This document shows, piece by piece, positions 16,437 through 23,398 of a DNA stretch of 32,223 bases. The position numbers and the translations under genes are program-made. Source of the stretch: a virus; the IMG/VR virus record IMGVR_UViG_3300021368_000231, positions 1 to 32,223 of that record; one strand, written 5' to 3'. The notes below the pieces were generated by a model, which worked only from the letters and a program-made list of their open reading frames with translations, had not been told where the DNA came from and did not search any database. Position 1 is the stretch's first letter; each line of letters starts with the position of its first letter.

Positions 16437-18121
16437 TGCGTTTCGGCCCAGTTACTACCGATACGGTACTCGCCATCCAGTGGGCAGTTAAGGTTGAAGG
16501 TTTCGCCAGCCTGAACGATTGCCTGTACAGCAGACTTACCTACGTACTCAGCATCATCAGGATGACACTCTATTTGCCACTCATCGTGGACTTGTGCTAC
16601 TAGCTTGAAGTCAACATGCTCAAGTAATTCATACAGATGTATCACAGCCTGCTTCATTACTATAGCACCTGCTCCCTGCAGTAGTGTGTTCAATGCAGCA
16701 TGAGCAGAACGAACACGTAACCGTCTGCCATCGAGTCCGTCAAGGAACCCAGACCCTGCTTGCATTGCTATGTCTTCTCGTAGTTCAGCAAGTGCAGGTG
16801 TGTTCTCAAGGAACTTGTCTTTGAGTTCACCACCTTGTCTTGCATTGCCGCCTACGACAGATCCTATCTTGGCATTACCAGCACCGTACAAGAACGCATA
16901 AATGAATGTCTTAGCTTGCGCCCTTGTTTGTAACCCAGCCGCGTGTTGGTTAGCCGTATGTATATCACCTTCTAGGATTTCTTTCGTATACGCTCCGTCA
17001 TCCATATAATGGGCGAGCATACGCAACTCCAGACCAGAAGCATCAGCACCCACAAGGACACGTTCATTAGGAACAATAAACAAGCTACGGCACTCAGTAC
17101 CATAATCCGCATACACCGCAGGAACTTGTGCAAGGTTGGGACTAGAGTGCGCCATGCGTCCTGTAACCGCTCCGATGTGTTTAACTCTACCATGTATCCT
17201 CCCTTTGTTTTCTGCTTTGATCCACGACAGTACTTGAGAGTGTCGCTTCTGTAACAGCAGATACTCCAGCACCATCTTAGCTTCAGGTATGTGTAGGTTC
17301 TTCTTGAGAGTAGACTCATCCACCTTGTCCTTACCTGATGGTGTCTTCTCTTTCCATACAGCACCCTTTTGCTTCAGCCTCTCAGCTATCTGCTGACGTG
17401 ACCCTACGTTGAAGTGAGTGTACCTCAATGGCAATGGTTTGCCTGTTGTCTTGTGATACCTCTGCTCCTCTGCGATGGGTGGGAATACATTCTGCAATGC
17501 AGCTTCAATTCCCAGCATCTTAGTTTCAAGCTGACGTTCTAGTTCTTTTGCACCAGTAAGATTGAAAGCAAACCCATTCTCTTCTTGCTCTCTGCATATG
17601 TGTGCAACAGAATGCTCGAGGTACACACTGGTGTCAGTGAAGTCATACATCTGTAGTTGTATGCACAGTGTTTCATACAACTTCTCTGTCACCGATACAT
17701 CGCGCATACAGTACTGGATCATAGCCTCAGACAACTGACTCCAGTCATCATGATCTCCTTTAGGGAAACGTAACTTCTCACCCCACGTAGCTAGACTGTG
17801 ACCACCCTGTACATCTGGATGGAATAGCCTCGACATCACTAGTGTATCCAACACACGATCAGAATGTACCCGTATGTCCCATAGCTTTTCCAGCACGGGT
17901 CCGTCAAAGCCTATGTAGTTGTGGCCGCATACGTGACCACCTCTAGCTAGTTCCTCGAACAGCGACTCCCTACAGGTATGGAGACAGTGATCCTCGTTTG
18001 GTCTCTTCGTCACCACGCAGTGTATTACCGATGGCTGGAGACCATCCGTTTCTATATCCAAGAACACTATATTCGTAGTAGGCAAGGTCCATCTCTTCTC
18101 GCTCTGTAAGTTCTCTACCAT
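16433..18121 (-). CDS. DNA polymerase, family A, with 3'-5' exonuclease
   Basis: This is the replicative polymerase. The proofreading exonuclease occupies roughly residues 15-160, with FLDIETDG (D22, E24), HNYIGFD (D73) and YCMRDVS (Y137, D141). The polymerase domain has motif A at VGADASGLELR (D360), motif B at RAQAKTFIYAFLYGAG (R400, K404, Y408, Y412, G413) and motif C at VHDEW (H512, D513, E514). At 562 residues it is compact compared with T7 gp5 (704). The position equal to Escherichia coli F762 is Y408, the tyrosine form also found in T7. The ATG at 18121 lies inside the last codons of the upstream zinc protein gene, so translation is probably coupled. Confidence 0.95.
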   Translation of the reverse strand: MVENLQSEKRWTLPTTNIVFLDIETDGLQPSVIHCVVTKRPNEDHCLHTCRESLFEELARGGHVCGHNYIGFDGPVLEKLWDIRVHSDRVLDTLVMSRLFHPDVQGGHSLATWGEKLRFPKGDHDDWSQLSEAMIQYCMRDVSVTEKLYETLCIQLQMYDFTDTSVYLEHSVAHICREQEENGFAFNLTGAKELERQLETKMLGIEAALQNVFPPIAEEQRYHKTTGKPLPLRYTHFNVGSRQQIAERLKQKGAVWKEKTPSGKDKVDESTLKKNLHIPEAKMVLEYLLLQKRHSQVLSWIKAENKGRIHGRVKHIGAVTGRMAHSSPNLAQVPAVYADYGTECRSLFIVPNERVLVGADASGLELRMLAHYMDDGAYTKEILEGDIHTANQHAAGLQTRAQAKTFIYAFLYGAGNAKIGSVVGGNARQGGELKDKFLENTPALAELREDIAMQAGSGFLDGLDGRRLRVRSAHAALNTLLQGAGAIVMKQAVIHLYELLEHVDFKLVAQVHDEWQIECHPDDAEYVGKSAVQAIVQAGETFNLNCPLDGEYRIGSNWAETH

Positions 18122-18357
18122 AGTTCTTCATCTCCAAGTTCTGTTCCTGAGTAACTATCCAGTTCCCCATCTTCGACATCGTATGATTCCTCCATGTCTG
18201 ATAAATGTGCATAGTCTAAGTTGCCTTCAATGGTAACATCATCTTCGATTAGAAATCTACTACAGTTACCACATAAATCAACAAACTCCCCCGACCCAGT
18301 GAACTTACGTGTTAACTCGTAGTCATTGAGCATCTTGTTACATGCAACGCATCTCAC
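18115..18357 (-). CDS. Small zinc-ribbon protein
   Basis: The 80-residue product has two CxxC knuckles, C3-C6 (RCVACNK) and C29-C32 (LCGNCSR), which would bind one zinc ion, followed by a very acidic C-terminal half. The gene is wedged between primase-helicase (four-base ATGA overlap) and polymerase (seven-base overlap). It is therefore translated with them and may serve as a small adaptor at the replication fork or in transcription. That role is inference from position. I know of similar small zinc proteins in marine phage replication operons but cannot name a family. Confidence 0.75.
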   Translation of the reverse strand: MRCVACNKMLNDYELTRKFTGSGEFVDLCGNCSRFLIEDDVTIEGNLDYAHLSDMEESYDVEDGELDSYSGTELGDEELW

Positions 18358-19940
18358 TCCATTATCTCCGTCAACCGCCCTGAATCTTTATTATACAGCA
18401 ACGAACAGGCTGGTCCAGTCATGCCGCTGAACCTGTTCTTTAGTACACGCACGTGTGTTGTGTTGCGTACCATCTTATCTTCTGCTTGTGCATTACGCTC
18501 TAGTCCAAGAACAATATCAGAAAGCTGAGCAATTGAAGCACTGCCACGAAGCTGACCCAGACTAGTAACTGCTCCATCCTCATGTCCTTTTCCTTCTGGT
18601 CTACGTAGGTGACTAACAACAAACATACATATCTCCATCTCCTGACAGAACATACGTAGCTTGGTCATGATCTCATCAATGGCTTTACGTTCATCGCCAT
18701 TGGCTTGATCTGATACCAGAATGGATATGTGATCGAGGATGATGTACCTAACACCTAGTACCTTGACTTGGTAGCGAAACCTAGCCAGCACGTTTTCGAT
18801 CTGGTTGGAGCCAAAGGAATCCCATAGTACAACACGGTCATCTAGATCTAACGTATTGAATACGTACTCTACCTCATCAGGGGAGTAATCACATCCGGGT
18901 AGGTGTATTGGTTTGTTGATCTGTAGACCCACTAGTCCACGGGCAGTACGGTCAGGTGTCTCTTCAAGGAATGCTAGACCTATCCTCTCGTTGGTCTGCG
19001 ATGCAACGGAGAAGACTAGCTCACGCATGAACGTAGACTTACCTAAACCAGAGCCAGAACAGATGGTGACTAGCTCAGTCGGTCTCATACCAAAGGTCAT
19101 GTCATCCAGTCCCTTGTAAGGATAGCGTACCTCTGCCTCCATCAATGGCTTCTTCATCGCCTCACGGAGTGACCCTATCATTACCATGCCGTCAGGTGTG
19201 TACACCTTTGCAGCCCACCACCGTTTGATGAAGTCATCCTTGTCGGCATTCATCAGATAGTCGGAAGCATCCTTGTGTTCACCGTGCTGGTAGATCTTTG
19301 CCTTACCACCAAACAGATCTGCACACTCATGTGCCGCCTTCTTACCATGCTCATCGTTGTCAAAGCAGAAGATGATGTTGTCGAATAGATCGAGGAACTC
19401 ATACGCCCTACGACAATCCGCCGCCGCACCCTGCGCCCCATTACGAATAGAGACTACGGGGTACTTGTCACCAAACATCTGGTAGGCAGACAGGGCATCC
19501 ATCTCCCCCTCGACTACGGTTATGTACTGCCCACCTGAAGGGAAGAGGTGTTGACCGAATAGACCTGCACGTTTCCAGTCTCCTTCGATGCTGAACTTCT
19601 TCTCAGGTGTACGCTTTTTAACTGCAGTTAATTCGCCATCAGCTGTGTGATATCCAAAGTGCACCTCGTCACCGTACAGAGTAGTGGAGTACCTCTCCAT
19701 TGTACGTGCATCGAGACCCCTCTCCTGATAGCTCCTAGATTTCCCTCTAAGCTCTACTAAATTAACCCTAGGGTTAGGTACCCTGTAATCGTTTATGTCA
19801 CTCACAGGGCTTCCTACGCCGTCTGGTGAGGGGGTAAACGTAGCACATGCGAAACAGTAGCTAGACCCATCTTCATTGTAGGACAACGCATCACTAGATC
19901 CACAATCATTACACTTCTGGTGTAGCTCCACAAAAGCCAT
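18354..19940 (-). CDS. Primase-helicase (T7 gp4-like)
   Basis: This is a bifunctional replication protein that primes the lagging strand and unwinds DNA as a ring. A zinc-binding domain is present with C10, C13, C29 and C32. The Toprim primase core shows VVEGEMDAL (142-150) and FCFDNDEHG (191-199). The RecA-like helicase has Walker A SGSGLGKST (295-303), Walker B YIILDHIS (399-406), and a later LGQLRGSASIAQLSD motif (461-475) typical of DnaB/gp4 helicases. At 528 residues it is close to T7 gp4 (566). Its start overlaps the preceding small gene as TGATG. One copy of the 14-base palindrome found in control regions lies inside this gene (residues about 55-60). Confidence 0.95.
   Translation of the reverse strand: MAFVELHQKCNDCGSSDALSYNEDGSSYCFACATFTPSPDGVGSPVSDINDYRVPNPRVNLVELRGKSRSYQERGLDARTMERYSTTLYGDEVHFGYHTADGELTAVKKRTPEKKFSIEGDWKRAGLFGQHLFPSGGQYITVVEGEMDALSAYQMFGDKYPVVSIRNGAQGAAADCRRAYEFLDLFDNIIFCFDNDEHGKKAAHECADLFGGKAKIYQHGEHKDASDYLMNADKDDFIKRWWAAKVYTPDGMVMIGSLREAMKKPLMEAEVRYPYKGLDDMTFGMRPTELVTICSGSGLGKSTFMRELVFSVASQTNERIGLAFLEETPDRTARGLVGLQINKPIHLPGCDYSPDEVEYVFNTLDLDDRVVLWDSFGSNQIENVLARFRYQVKVLGVRYIILDHISILVSDQANGDERKAIDEIMTKLRMFCQEMEICMFVVSHLRRPEGKGHEDGAVTSLGQLRGSASIAQLSDIVLGLERNAQAEDKMVRNTTHVRVLKNRFSGMTGPACSLLYNKDSGRLTEIME
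19763..19776. repeat. 14-bp perfect palindrome, copy 1 (inside primase-helicase)
   Basis: The sequence TAACCCTAGGGTTA is its own reverse complement. It is in frame with the primase-helicase codons for Asn-Pro-Arg-Val-Asn. Identical copies lie at 23260 and 24153 in non-coding DNA, so this is unlikely to be chance. Confidence 0.9.
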
Positions 19941-20125
19941 CAGTGTACCTCCTTACTAGCACCGAAACGAGAAAGGTAACGAGCCTCTAGTTGCTTATCA
20001 TCCATCGCTTCAAACTCCATCGCAAAAAGATTAAACAACATGTTCATTGCCTCCATGTAGTTGATGTTGTACATATGATCTTCAGTTAACTCTTCAATCA
20101 TACGAGTACGTTCTGCTTGTTCCAT
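19940..20125 (-). CDS. Small acidic protein, first gene after the replication promoter
   Basis: This 61-residue protein has no recognisable family. It is helical, rich in Met and Glu (MEAMNMLFNLFAMEFEAM), without cysteines or membrane segment. It has one of the strongest ribosome sites in the window, AGGAGGTAAC before the ATG, and its stop overlaps the primase-helicase start (TGATG). It therefore seems to be the leading gene of the replication operon transcribed from the promoter at 20208-20237. A role in replication or its regulation is inference from position. Confidence 0.7.
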   Translation of the reverse strand: MEQAERTRMIEELTEDHMYNINYMEAMNMLFNLFAMEFEAMDDKQLEARYLSRFGASKEVH

Positions 20126-20144
20126 GTTACCTCCTATTATAAAA

Positions 20145-20203
20145 GTAATATGTATTAGTAATACTTAATACTAATGCATAGTACTTACTGTATAGACTAT
20201 ATA
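20145..20203 (-). promoter_or_regulatory. Untranslated leader related to the packaging-operon leader
   Basis: The region downstream of the -10 contains the core AAGTACTATGCATTAG (minus strand, 20186-20171). This matches 15 of 16 bases of a core at 24520-24535 on the plus strand. Flanking pieces (TATATAG, CTATA before; AGTAyT and ATATTAC after) also align with small gaps. Both cores begin about 15-20 bases after the expected transcription start. Confidence 0.75.
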
Positions 20204-20205
20204 GA

Positions 20206-20316
20206 TTAGTATACCACACTACGCTTTCTTTTGCCAATGGATTTGTCGGCACTATTACCTCTTGATTTACTGCGTGGTTTGTGCGTCTTAACATATCGGC
20301 GTGTATTCCTTGCCAT
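20206..20316 (-). CDS. Very basic 36-residue protein
   Basis: The short reading frame begins MARNTRRYVKTHKPRSKSR and ends KRKRSVVY; 13 of 36 residues are Lys or Arg. GGAG lies seven bases before the ATG (in GAGGAGATAAGGT), and the gene overlaps the end of the sigma-like gene by 29 bases. The composition suggests a nucleic-acid-binding peptide; no family is recognised. The 3' end overlaps the replication promoter. It is too short for most gene finders, but start site and packing make it credible. Confidence 0.55.
   Translation of the reverse strand: MARNTRRYVKTHKPRSKSRGNSADKSIGKRKRSVVY
20208..20237 (-). promoter_or_regulatory. Promoter of the replication operon
   Basis: On the minus strand TTGGCA (20237-20232) and TATACT (20213-20208) are separated by 18 bases, with GTGTGG before the -10 as at 16407. 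It overlaps the end of a 36-residue gene, so transcripts from further upstream may also read through. Confidence 0.65.
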
Positions 20317-20494
20317 ACCTTATCTCCTCCACATCGTTAATATGATCCAAGAAAGCACGTAGCTTACCTGAACGCTTGAGCTTTTGCAGCGCTTGGTACT
20401 CAATGTTACGCACCATCTGACGACTGATACCTAACTCGTCAGCAATCTCTTGGTGTGTCATGTAGTACGTAAGATAACTACCCTTCTTCGCCAC
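20288..20494 (-). CDS. Small helix-turn-helix protein resembling sigma factor region 4
   Basis: The 68-residue protein contains MTHQEIADELGISRQMVRN followed by IEYQALQKLKRSGKL. This is the layout of the sigma-70 region 4.2 DNA-binding helix-turn-helix, in which E-I-A-x-x-L-G-I-S-R-x-x-V-x-x-I-E-x-x-A-L-x-K-L is the recurring pattern. Region 4 recognises the -35 element and contacts the RNA polymerase beta flap. No regions 2 or 3 are present. I place the start at the GTG at 20494, seven bases after AGGAG; an internal ATG at 20461 has no ribosome site. It could redirect host RNA polymerase to phage promoters or block it. That role is inference; the fold call is fairly firm. Confidence 0.75.
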   Translation of the reverse strand: MAKKGSYLTYYMTHQEIADELGISRQMVRNIEYQALQKLKRSGKLRAFLDHINDVEEIRYGKEYTPIC

Positions 20495-20624
20495 TATCAC
20501 GCTCCTCTTTGTACTTGGAGATATCGTCCTCGTGATACTCCTCTGCATAGTCCCAGATACAACGATCACCTTCCCAATAGTCTTGGTAGTCGTCGTGCCA
20601 TACTTCCCACGTTTCCTTACCCAT
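20478..20624 (-). CDS. Small acidic, aromatic-rich protein (48 aa)
   Basis: The product begins MGKETWEVWHDDYQDYWEGD and ends ERDSGEEG. It is rich in Trp, Tyr, Asp and Glu. A TAGGAG lies eight bases before the ATG, and the 3' end overlaps the GTG start of the sigma-like gene by 17 bases. No family is recognised. Very acidic aromatic miniproteins are often inhibitors or DNA mimics in phages, but nothing here proves that. Confidence 0.65.
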   Translation of the reverse strand: MGKETWEVWHDDYQDYWEGDRCIWDYAEEYHEDDISKYKEERDSGEEG

Positions 20625-20651
20625 AATAAATCTCCTATTACCCGAACCTAA

Positions 20652-21248
20652 TTACTTTACATGCTCAACAATAACCTGCGTGGTGTCATGCTTGTAGCAT
20701 AGTAAACAATCCATACACTTCTGTCCAGTGCAGTTAGCTTCCCCATCATACGACTCCGACACGTTGTTGAATACACGGTCGAACCCACGCGGTGGAGATG
20801 ACATCACGTTATCAATTGTCGGATTACTATAAACAAGAATCATATTATCAGGTACATGATGCAGATTCTTACGCACAATACCCACACGCTTAGTCCACAA
20901 AGCAAACGTAGAGTGCTTATTGTCACTAGCTATCGCACATAAATTACGGAAGTGCTGCTCGTTTATTAGCTCTCCATGCCCATGAAACCGCACGAATGCA
21001 CCGGAGGTACGAGGCAGAATGAACTCAGCATCACTCGCAAGTACGTCACTATTCCTCTGGAACGCTGGTTGGCAGTTCTTCCTATAACTAGAAAGCATAC
21101 TCATGCTGTAGCACTTTCCGCATATCTTGTCGGCATCGGGTTTACTAGACTCCTTGATACAGAACGGGTTCGTCGCTGTGTTGGTATTGATTGCTTGTAT
21201 ACCGTCCAGCTTACCCGTCATCTTACTTACACTAACGGTCGGGATCAT
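20652..21248 (-). CDS. Gp88-like cysteine cluster protein
   Basis: The 198-residue product starts MIPTVSVSKMTGKLDGIQAI and has eight notable cysteines. C30, C43, C46 and C59 surround ICGKCYSM; C173, C178, C181 and C184 form CTGQKCMDCLLC at the C-terminus, a ferredoxin-like spacing that could hold an iron-sulphur cluster. The segments SYRKNC, HGHGELIN and FALWTKR match proteins I recall as 'gene product 88' relatives in mycobacterial phages, cyanophages and other aquatic phages, whose function is not known. AGGAGG lies seven bases before the ATG. It overlaps the upstream gene by 17 bases. Confidence 0.75.
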   Translation of the reverse strand: MIPTVSVSKMTGKLDGIQAINTNTATNPFCIKESSKPDADKICGKCYSMSMLSSYRKNCQPAFQRNSDVLASDAEFILPRTSGAFVRFHGHGELINEQHFRNLCAIASDNKHSTFALWTKRVGIVRKNLHHVPDNMILVYSNPTIDNVMSSPPRGFDRVFNNVSESYDGEANCTGQKCMDCLLCYKHDTTQVIVEHVK

Positions 21249-21420
21249 AGACCACCTCCTCTCTGATTACACGGCACTCTTCGCCGTCCTTGATATAAGC
21301 ATCGCAAAAATACTTTGCATGGTCAAGTGAAGAGTAGTGGTCACACCCATCCGGTGATCTCTCTACCCATTCCCATACATTACGATCAAACTTTTGCACA
21401 ATAAAATTTGTACCAATCAT
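21232..21420 (-). CDS. Small unknown protein (62 aa)
   Basis: The protein of 62 residues opens MIGTNFIVQKFDRNVWEWVE and has a mix of charged and aromatic residues with three cysteines. It resembles no family I know. GGAGG lies just upstream of the ATG, which directly follows the TAA of the preceding gene. The end of the gene carries the ribosome site and start of the gp88-like gene, so the two are translationally linked. Confidence 0.65.
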   Translation of the reverse strand: MIGTNFIVQKFDRNVWEWVERSPDGCDHYSSLDHAKYFCDAYIKDGEECRVIREEVVYDPDR

Positions 21421-21807
21421 TTACACCTCCACATCATAGACCTTGGTGGTCTCTTCATCTTCATCACGGAACACCTGCACATCGTCCTCGTTCCAGTCAA
21501 TAGTACAATCCAACTCGTTGATAGCGAAGTCCATTGCAGCTTGTTCCGCATCATCCTCATCACGAGCCTTGACATTGACACGACGACTGACAGTGATAGT
21601 CACATCGAACACGTACACATGCTCCTTCATCTTATCATGGATCTCATCCAGCTTCACTACTGCATCGTGAAGTAATACTTCTAGCTCCTCGAACTCAGTG
21701 TTAAGCGGACTGTTAACCACATCGTACTCAATGGCACTACGTATCGTATTGATGCGCCGACGATGCTCCTCTACTTCTTCCCTACTTGTTAAGAGATATG
21801 TACTCAT
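21421..21807 (-). CDS. Unknown 128-residue acidic protein
   Basis: The N-terminal 70 residues are helical and coiled-coil-like (REEVEEHRRRINTIRSAIEY, LLHDAVVKLDEIHDKMKEH). The C-terminal half has alternating beta-type segments (VYVFDVTITVSRRVNVKA) and a strongly acidic end. No known family is recognised. The start overlaps the end of the upstream gene by 26 bases with AAGGA ahead of the ATG; the stop is directly joined to the next ATG. Gene packing and codon use support a real gene. Confidence 0.65.
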   Translation of the reverse strand: MSTYLLTSREEVEEHRRRINTIRSAIEYDVVNSPLNTEFEELEVLLHDAVVKLDEIHDKMKEHVYVFDVTITVSRRVNVKARDEDDAEQAAMDFAINELDCTIDWNEDDVQVFRDEDEETTKVYDVEV

Positions 21808-22009
21808 AGTCCTTCAACTCCTCGTATGTTAAGTTACATTGCTGTTCATGTATATCCTTCATCTCTGAAAGGAACCGTTCGCATTCCTCCACTGCCACAA
21901 TATCAATGAGACCTATCATGTCATCGAACTGTGTAAACGGAGCGGCTTCATTGAACTCTCTGTAAGCCCGCATAGATTTAACCTTCAACTTCAATATGTT
22001 GCTAGTCAT
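21782..22009 (-). CDS. Unknown 75-residue protein
   Basis: The product, starting MTSNILKLKVKSMRAYREFN, is acidic and helical with no cysteine pairs useful for metal binding. I use the ATG at 22009 because GGAGGAG stands immediately upstream and the ATG follows the previous stop by one base; a longer reading to 22030 would cut into the upstream gene. The function is unknown. Confidence 0.65.
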   Translation of the reverse strand: MTSNILKLKVKSMRAYREFNEAAPFTQFDDMIGLIDIVAVEECERFLSEMKDIHEQQCNLTYEELKDYEYISLNK

Positions 22010-22010
22010 A

Positions 22011-22268
22011 TTACTCCTCCCAATCATCACAACACTTCTTACACATATACAGACTGCACCTGCCCTGTATACCTAAGTCCAAGCGAGCGGCAATAAGTAT
22101 CTCTCTCGTCCACACGTCCTCATCTGGAAAGAGATCCTGAACCAGTCGCTTACCATTAATGTACCAGTTCCATGCATCACCGTCAACGATGCGCGAATGC
22201 ACATCACCACATGACATACACCTAGCTGATACCTTCTTCTTGTTAAACAGATCTATTACTTCTCCCAT
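22011..22268 (-). CDS. Small zinc-finger protein with two cysteine groups
   Basis: The 85-residue product has C17-C20 (RCMSCGD) and C71, C76, C79 and C80 (RCSLYMCKKCC). The two groups could hold a single zinc ion in a ribbon or treble-clef arrangement. Between them lies a Trp-rich segment (DAWNWYINGK). GGAG stands seven bases before the ATG. It is part of the tightly packed small-gene cluster. No family is recognised. Confidence 0.7.
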   Translation of the reverse strand: MGEVIDLFNKKKVSARCMSCGDVHSRIVDGDAWNWYINGKRLVQDLFPDEDVWTREILIAARLDLGIQGRCSLYMCKKCCDDWEE

Positions 22269-22404
22269 AGTACTTCTCCATTAACTCTTCCACGTTATCT
22301 TCCCAACAAGGCACACAGATGCAGTCACCGTTGTCCTCTTGGTATACCTCTTTCTCATTGCGAAACAGCTCATCGCACACAACACACTCAAAGACCATAG
22401 ACAT
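22243..22404 (-). CDS. Short zinc-knuckle protein (53 aa)
   Basis: The product starts MSMVFECVVCDELFRNEKEV and contains CICVPC later. The cysteines at 7, 10, 28 (or 30) and 33 suit a small zinc ribbon. The ATG overlaps the previous stop as TAATG, with GGAG eight bases upstream; the 3' end overlaps the next gene by 26 bases. The gene lies in a gap otherwise left empty in a cluster with no real gaps, which adds support. Confidence 0.65.
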   Translation of the reverse strand: MSMVFECVVCDELFRNEKEVYQEDNGDCICVPCWEDNVEELMEKYYGRSNRSV

Positions 22405-22685
22405 TAGAACATCTCCTCCGCTATCTCTAGCATCATCTCAATCTCATCAGGACTACTCCACTCGTCAGGGTACGGTGACATGTCCTGTGCTGTTCGTATC
22501 AACTCCATCATCTCAGGTGGATAGATAGGACTGCGCCTACACGTCATCAGCGGTGGCTCGAAACCAAACGCACCACACCCATGCACCACAAACAACTGAA
22601 CAGCCTCCTTGTATGACGCTCCCTCCACATCATGAAGCTCGTCATGATCCCACGGTTCACCACAATGTCTGCAATGAATATCCAT
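22404..22685 (-). CDS. Zinc-finger protein of phage type (CRHCGEPWD)
   Basis: The 93-residue product begins MDIHCRHCGEPWDHDELHDV, with C5-C8 and later C37 and C49. A similar CxxCGEPWDxDELH opening occurs in small proteins that I recall from phages of actinobacteria and aquatic bacteria, where the function is unknown. The rest is acidic and helical. GAGGTG precedes the ATG, and the stop overlaps the next start by one base. It probably binds zinc. Confidence 0.7.
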   Translation of the reverse strand: MDIHCRHCGEPWDHDELHDVEGASYKEAVQLFVVHGCGAFGFEPPLMTCRRSPIYPPEMMELIRTAQDMSPYPDEWSSPDEIEMMLEIAEEMF

Positions 22686-22688
22686 ACA

Positions 22689-22910
22689 TCACCTCTCATT
22701 GATGTAATGAAGATTATCTTCCGGACCGTCGTTGTAACTCTCGCTCCAACGCTCTTCATCCAAGATGTCGATTAGATCCATACGAAGATCAGCAAGCGTA
22801 CTGAATATCTCAGGATACCTGTCGAACGCTCGCGGATTTATAGTTAACACTGACGACATTGCATCAACAGCAACACGCAATGCATCCAGCTTTTTCTGTG
22901 TATTTTCCAT
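22689..22910 (-). CDS. Unknown 73-residue helical protein
   Basis: The sequence opens MENTQKKLDALRVAVDAMSS and is predicted helical with an acidic end. GGGAGG is found eight bases before the ATG, which overlaps the previous stop as TGATG. No family is recognised. It is a member of the small-gene cluster. Confidence 0.65.
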   Translation of the reverse strand: MENTQKKLDALRVAVDAMSSVLTINPRAFDRYPEIFSTLADLRMDLIDILDEERWSESYNDGPEDNLHYINER

Positions 22911-23242
22911 CAGTCAAACCTCCCAACACGTTGATTACCTACGCTGTCCTTGATGCCGAATATCGAATAAGGATACGCCCACATCGTCCACCCGTTGAAG
23001 TCAACACGAGCGAACGGATCAAGCGGCTCATCTTCTGGTGCACGATACACACCATCATCATCAATGTCACCACGCCAGTGATCATTGAAGCCGCCCATAC
23101 CATACATGGCGTTCATCTCATCAGCTACTGTACTGATACCGCCACCTTCAAACCTTGCCGCTACCACACCACGTGCAAAGAATTCAGGGACGATACCCAA
23201 CCACTCACGATCAGCGCGATCGTCGAAATATTGAATCATCAT
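22910..23242 (-). CDS. Unknown 110-residue protein, first gene of the small-gene cluster
   Basis: Starting at the ATG at 23242 the protein opens MMIQYFDDRADREWLGIVPE and is rich in Gly, Asp and aromatic residues. The reading frame could extend to 23323, but the promoter at 23328-23356 should begin transcripts near 23321, and GGAG stands eight bases before the ATG at 23242, so the shorter form is preferred. A copy of the 14-base palindrome lies in its untranslated leader. I recognise no domain. Confidence 0.65.
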   Translation of the reverse strand: MMIQYFDDRADREWLGIVPEFFARGVVAARFEGGGISTVADEMNAMYGMGGFNDHWRGDIDDDGVYRAPEDEPLDPFARVDFNGWTMWAYPYSIFGIKDSVGNQRVGRFD

Positions 23243-23259
23243 AATAACGTCTCCATTTT

Positions 23260-23273
23260 TAACCCTAGGGTTA
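23260..23273. repeat. 14-bp perfect palindrome, copy 2
   Basis: TAACCCTAGGGTTA lies in the leader of the small-gene cluster, about 50 bases after the predicted transcription start and 18 bases before the ATG at 23242. It is a candidate operator or RNA hairpin. Confidence 0.9.
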
Positions 23274-23327
23274 GTTTGTGATGCGCCACACGTCCGCATA
23301 TAACGCAAACGAATGACCACCAAACCT

Positions 23328-23356
23328 ATTATCTCATATGGTTATAATGGTGTCAA
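23328..23356 (-). promoter_or_regulatory. Promoter of the small-gene cluster
   Basis: On the minus strand a perfect TTGACA (23356-23351) and GATAAT (23333-23328) are 17 bases apart, with TGA directly before the -10 (extended -10). It stands just after the terminator of the upstream gene, so the cluster begins as a separate unit. Confidence 0.75.
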
Positions 23357-23398
23357 GTCACATTCACAGTATGAATGTCATCGACTTTTTACAGGCAC

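Noticed and set aside
17970-18212. Minus-strand 80-codon frame starting MHIYQTWRNH
   Set aside because: It overlaps the polymerase gene by 150 bases and the zinc protein by about 100, both clearly real, and is not needed to fill any gap.
19763-19776. Telomere-like CCCTAA/TTAGGG repeat
   Set aside because: Each site is a single 14-base palindrome, not a tandem telomere array, and the sites are internal.
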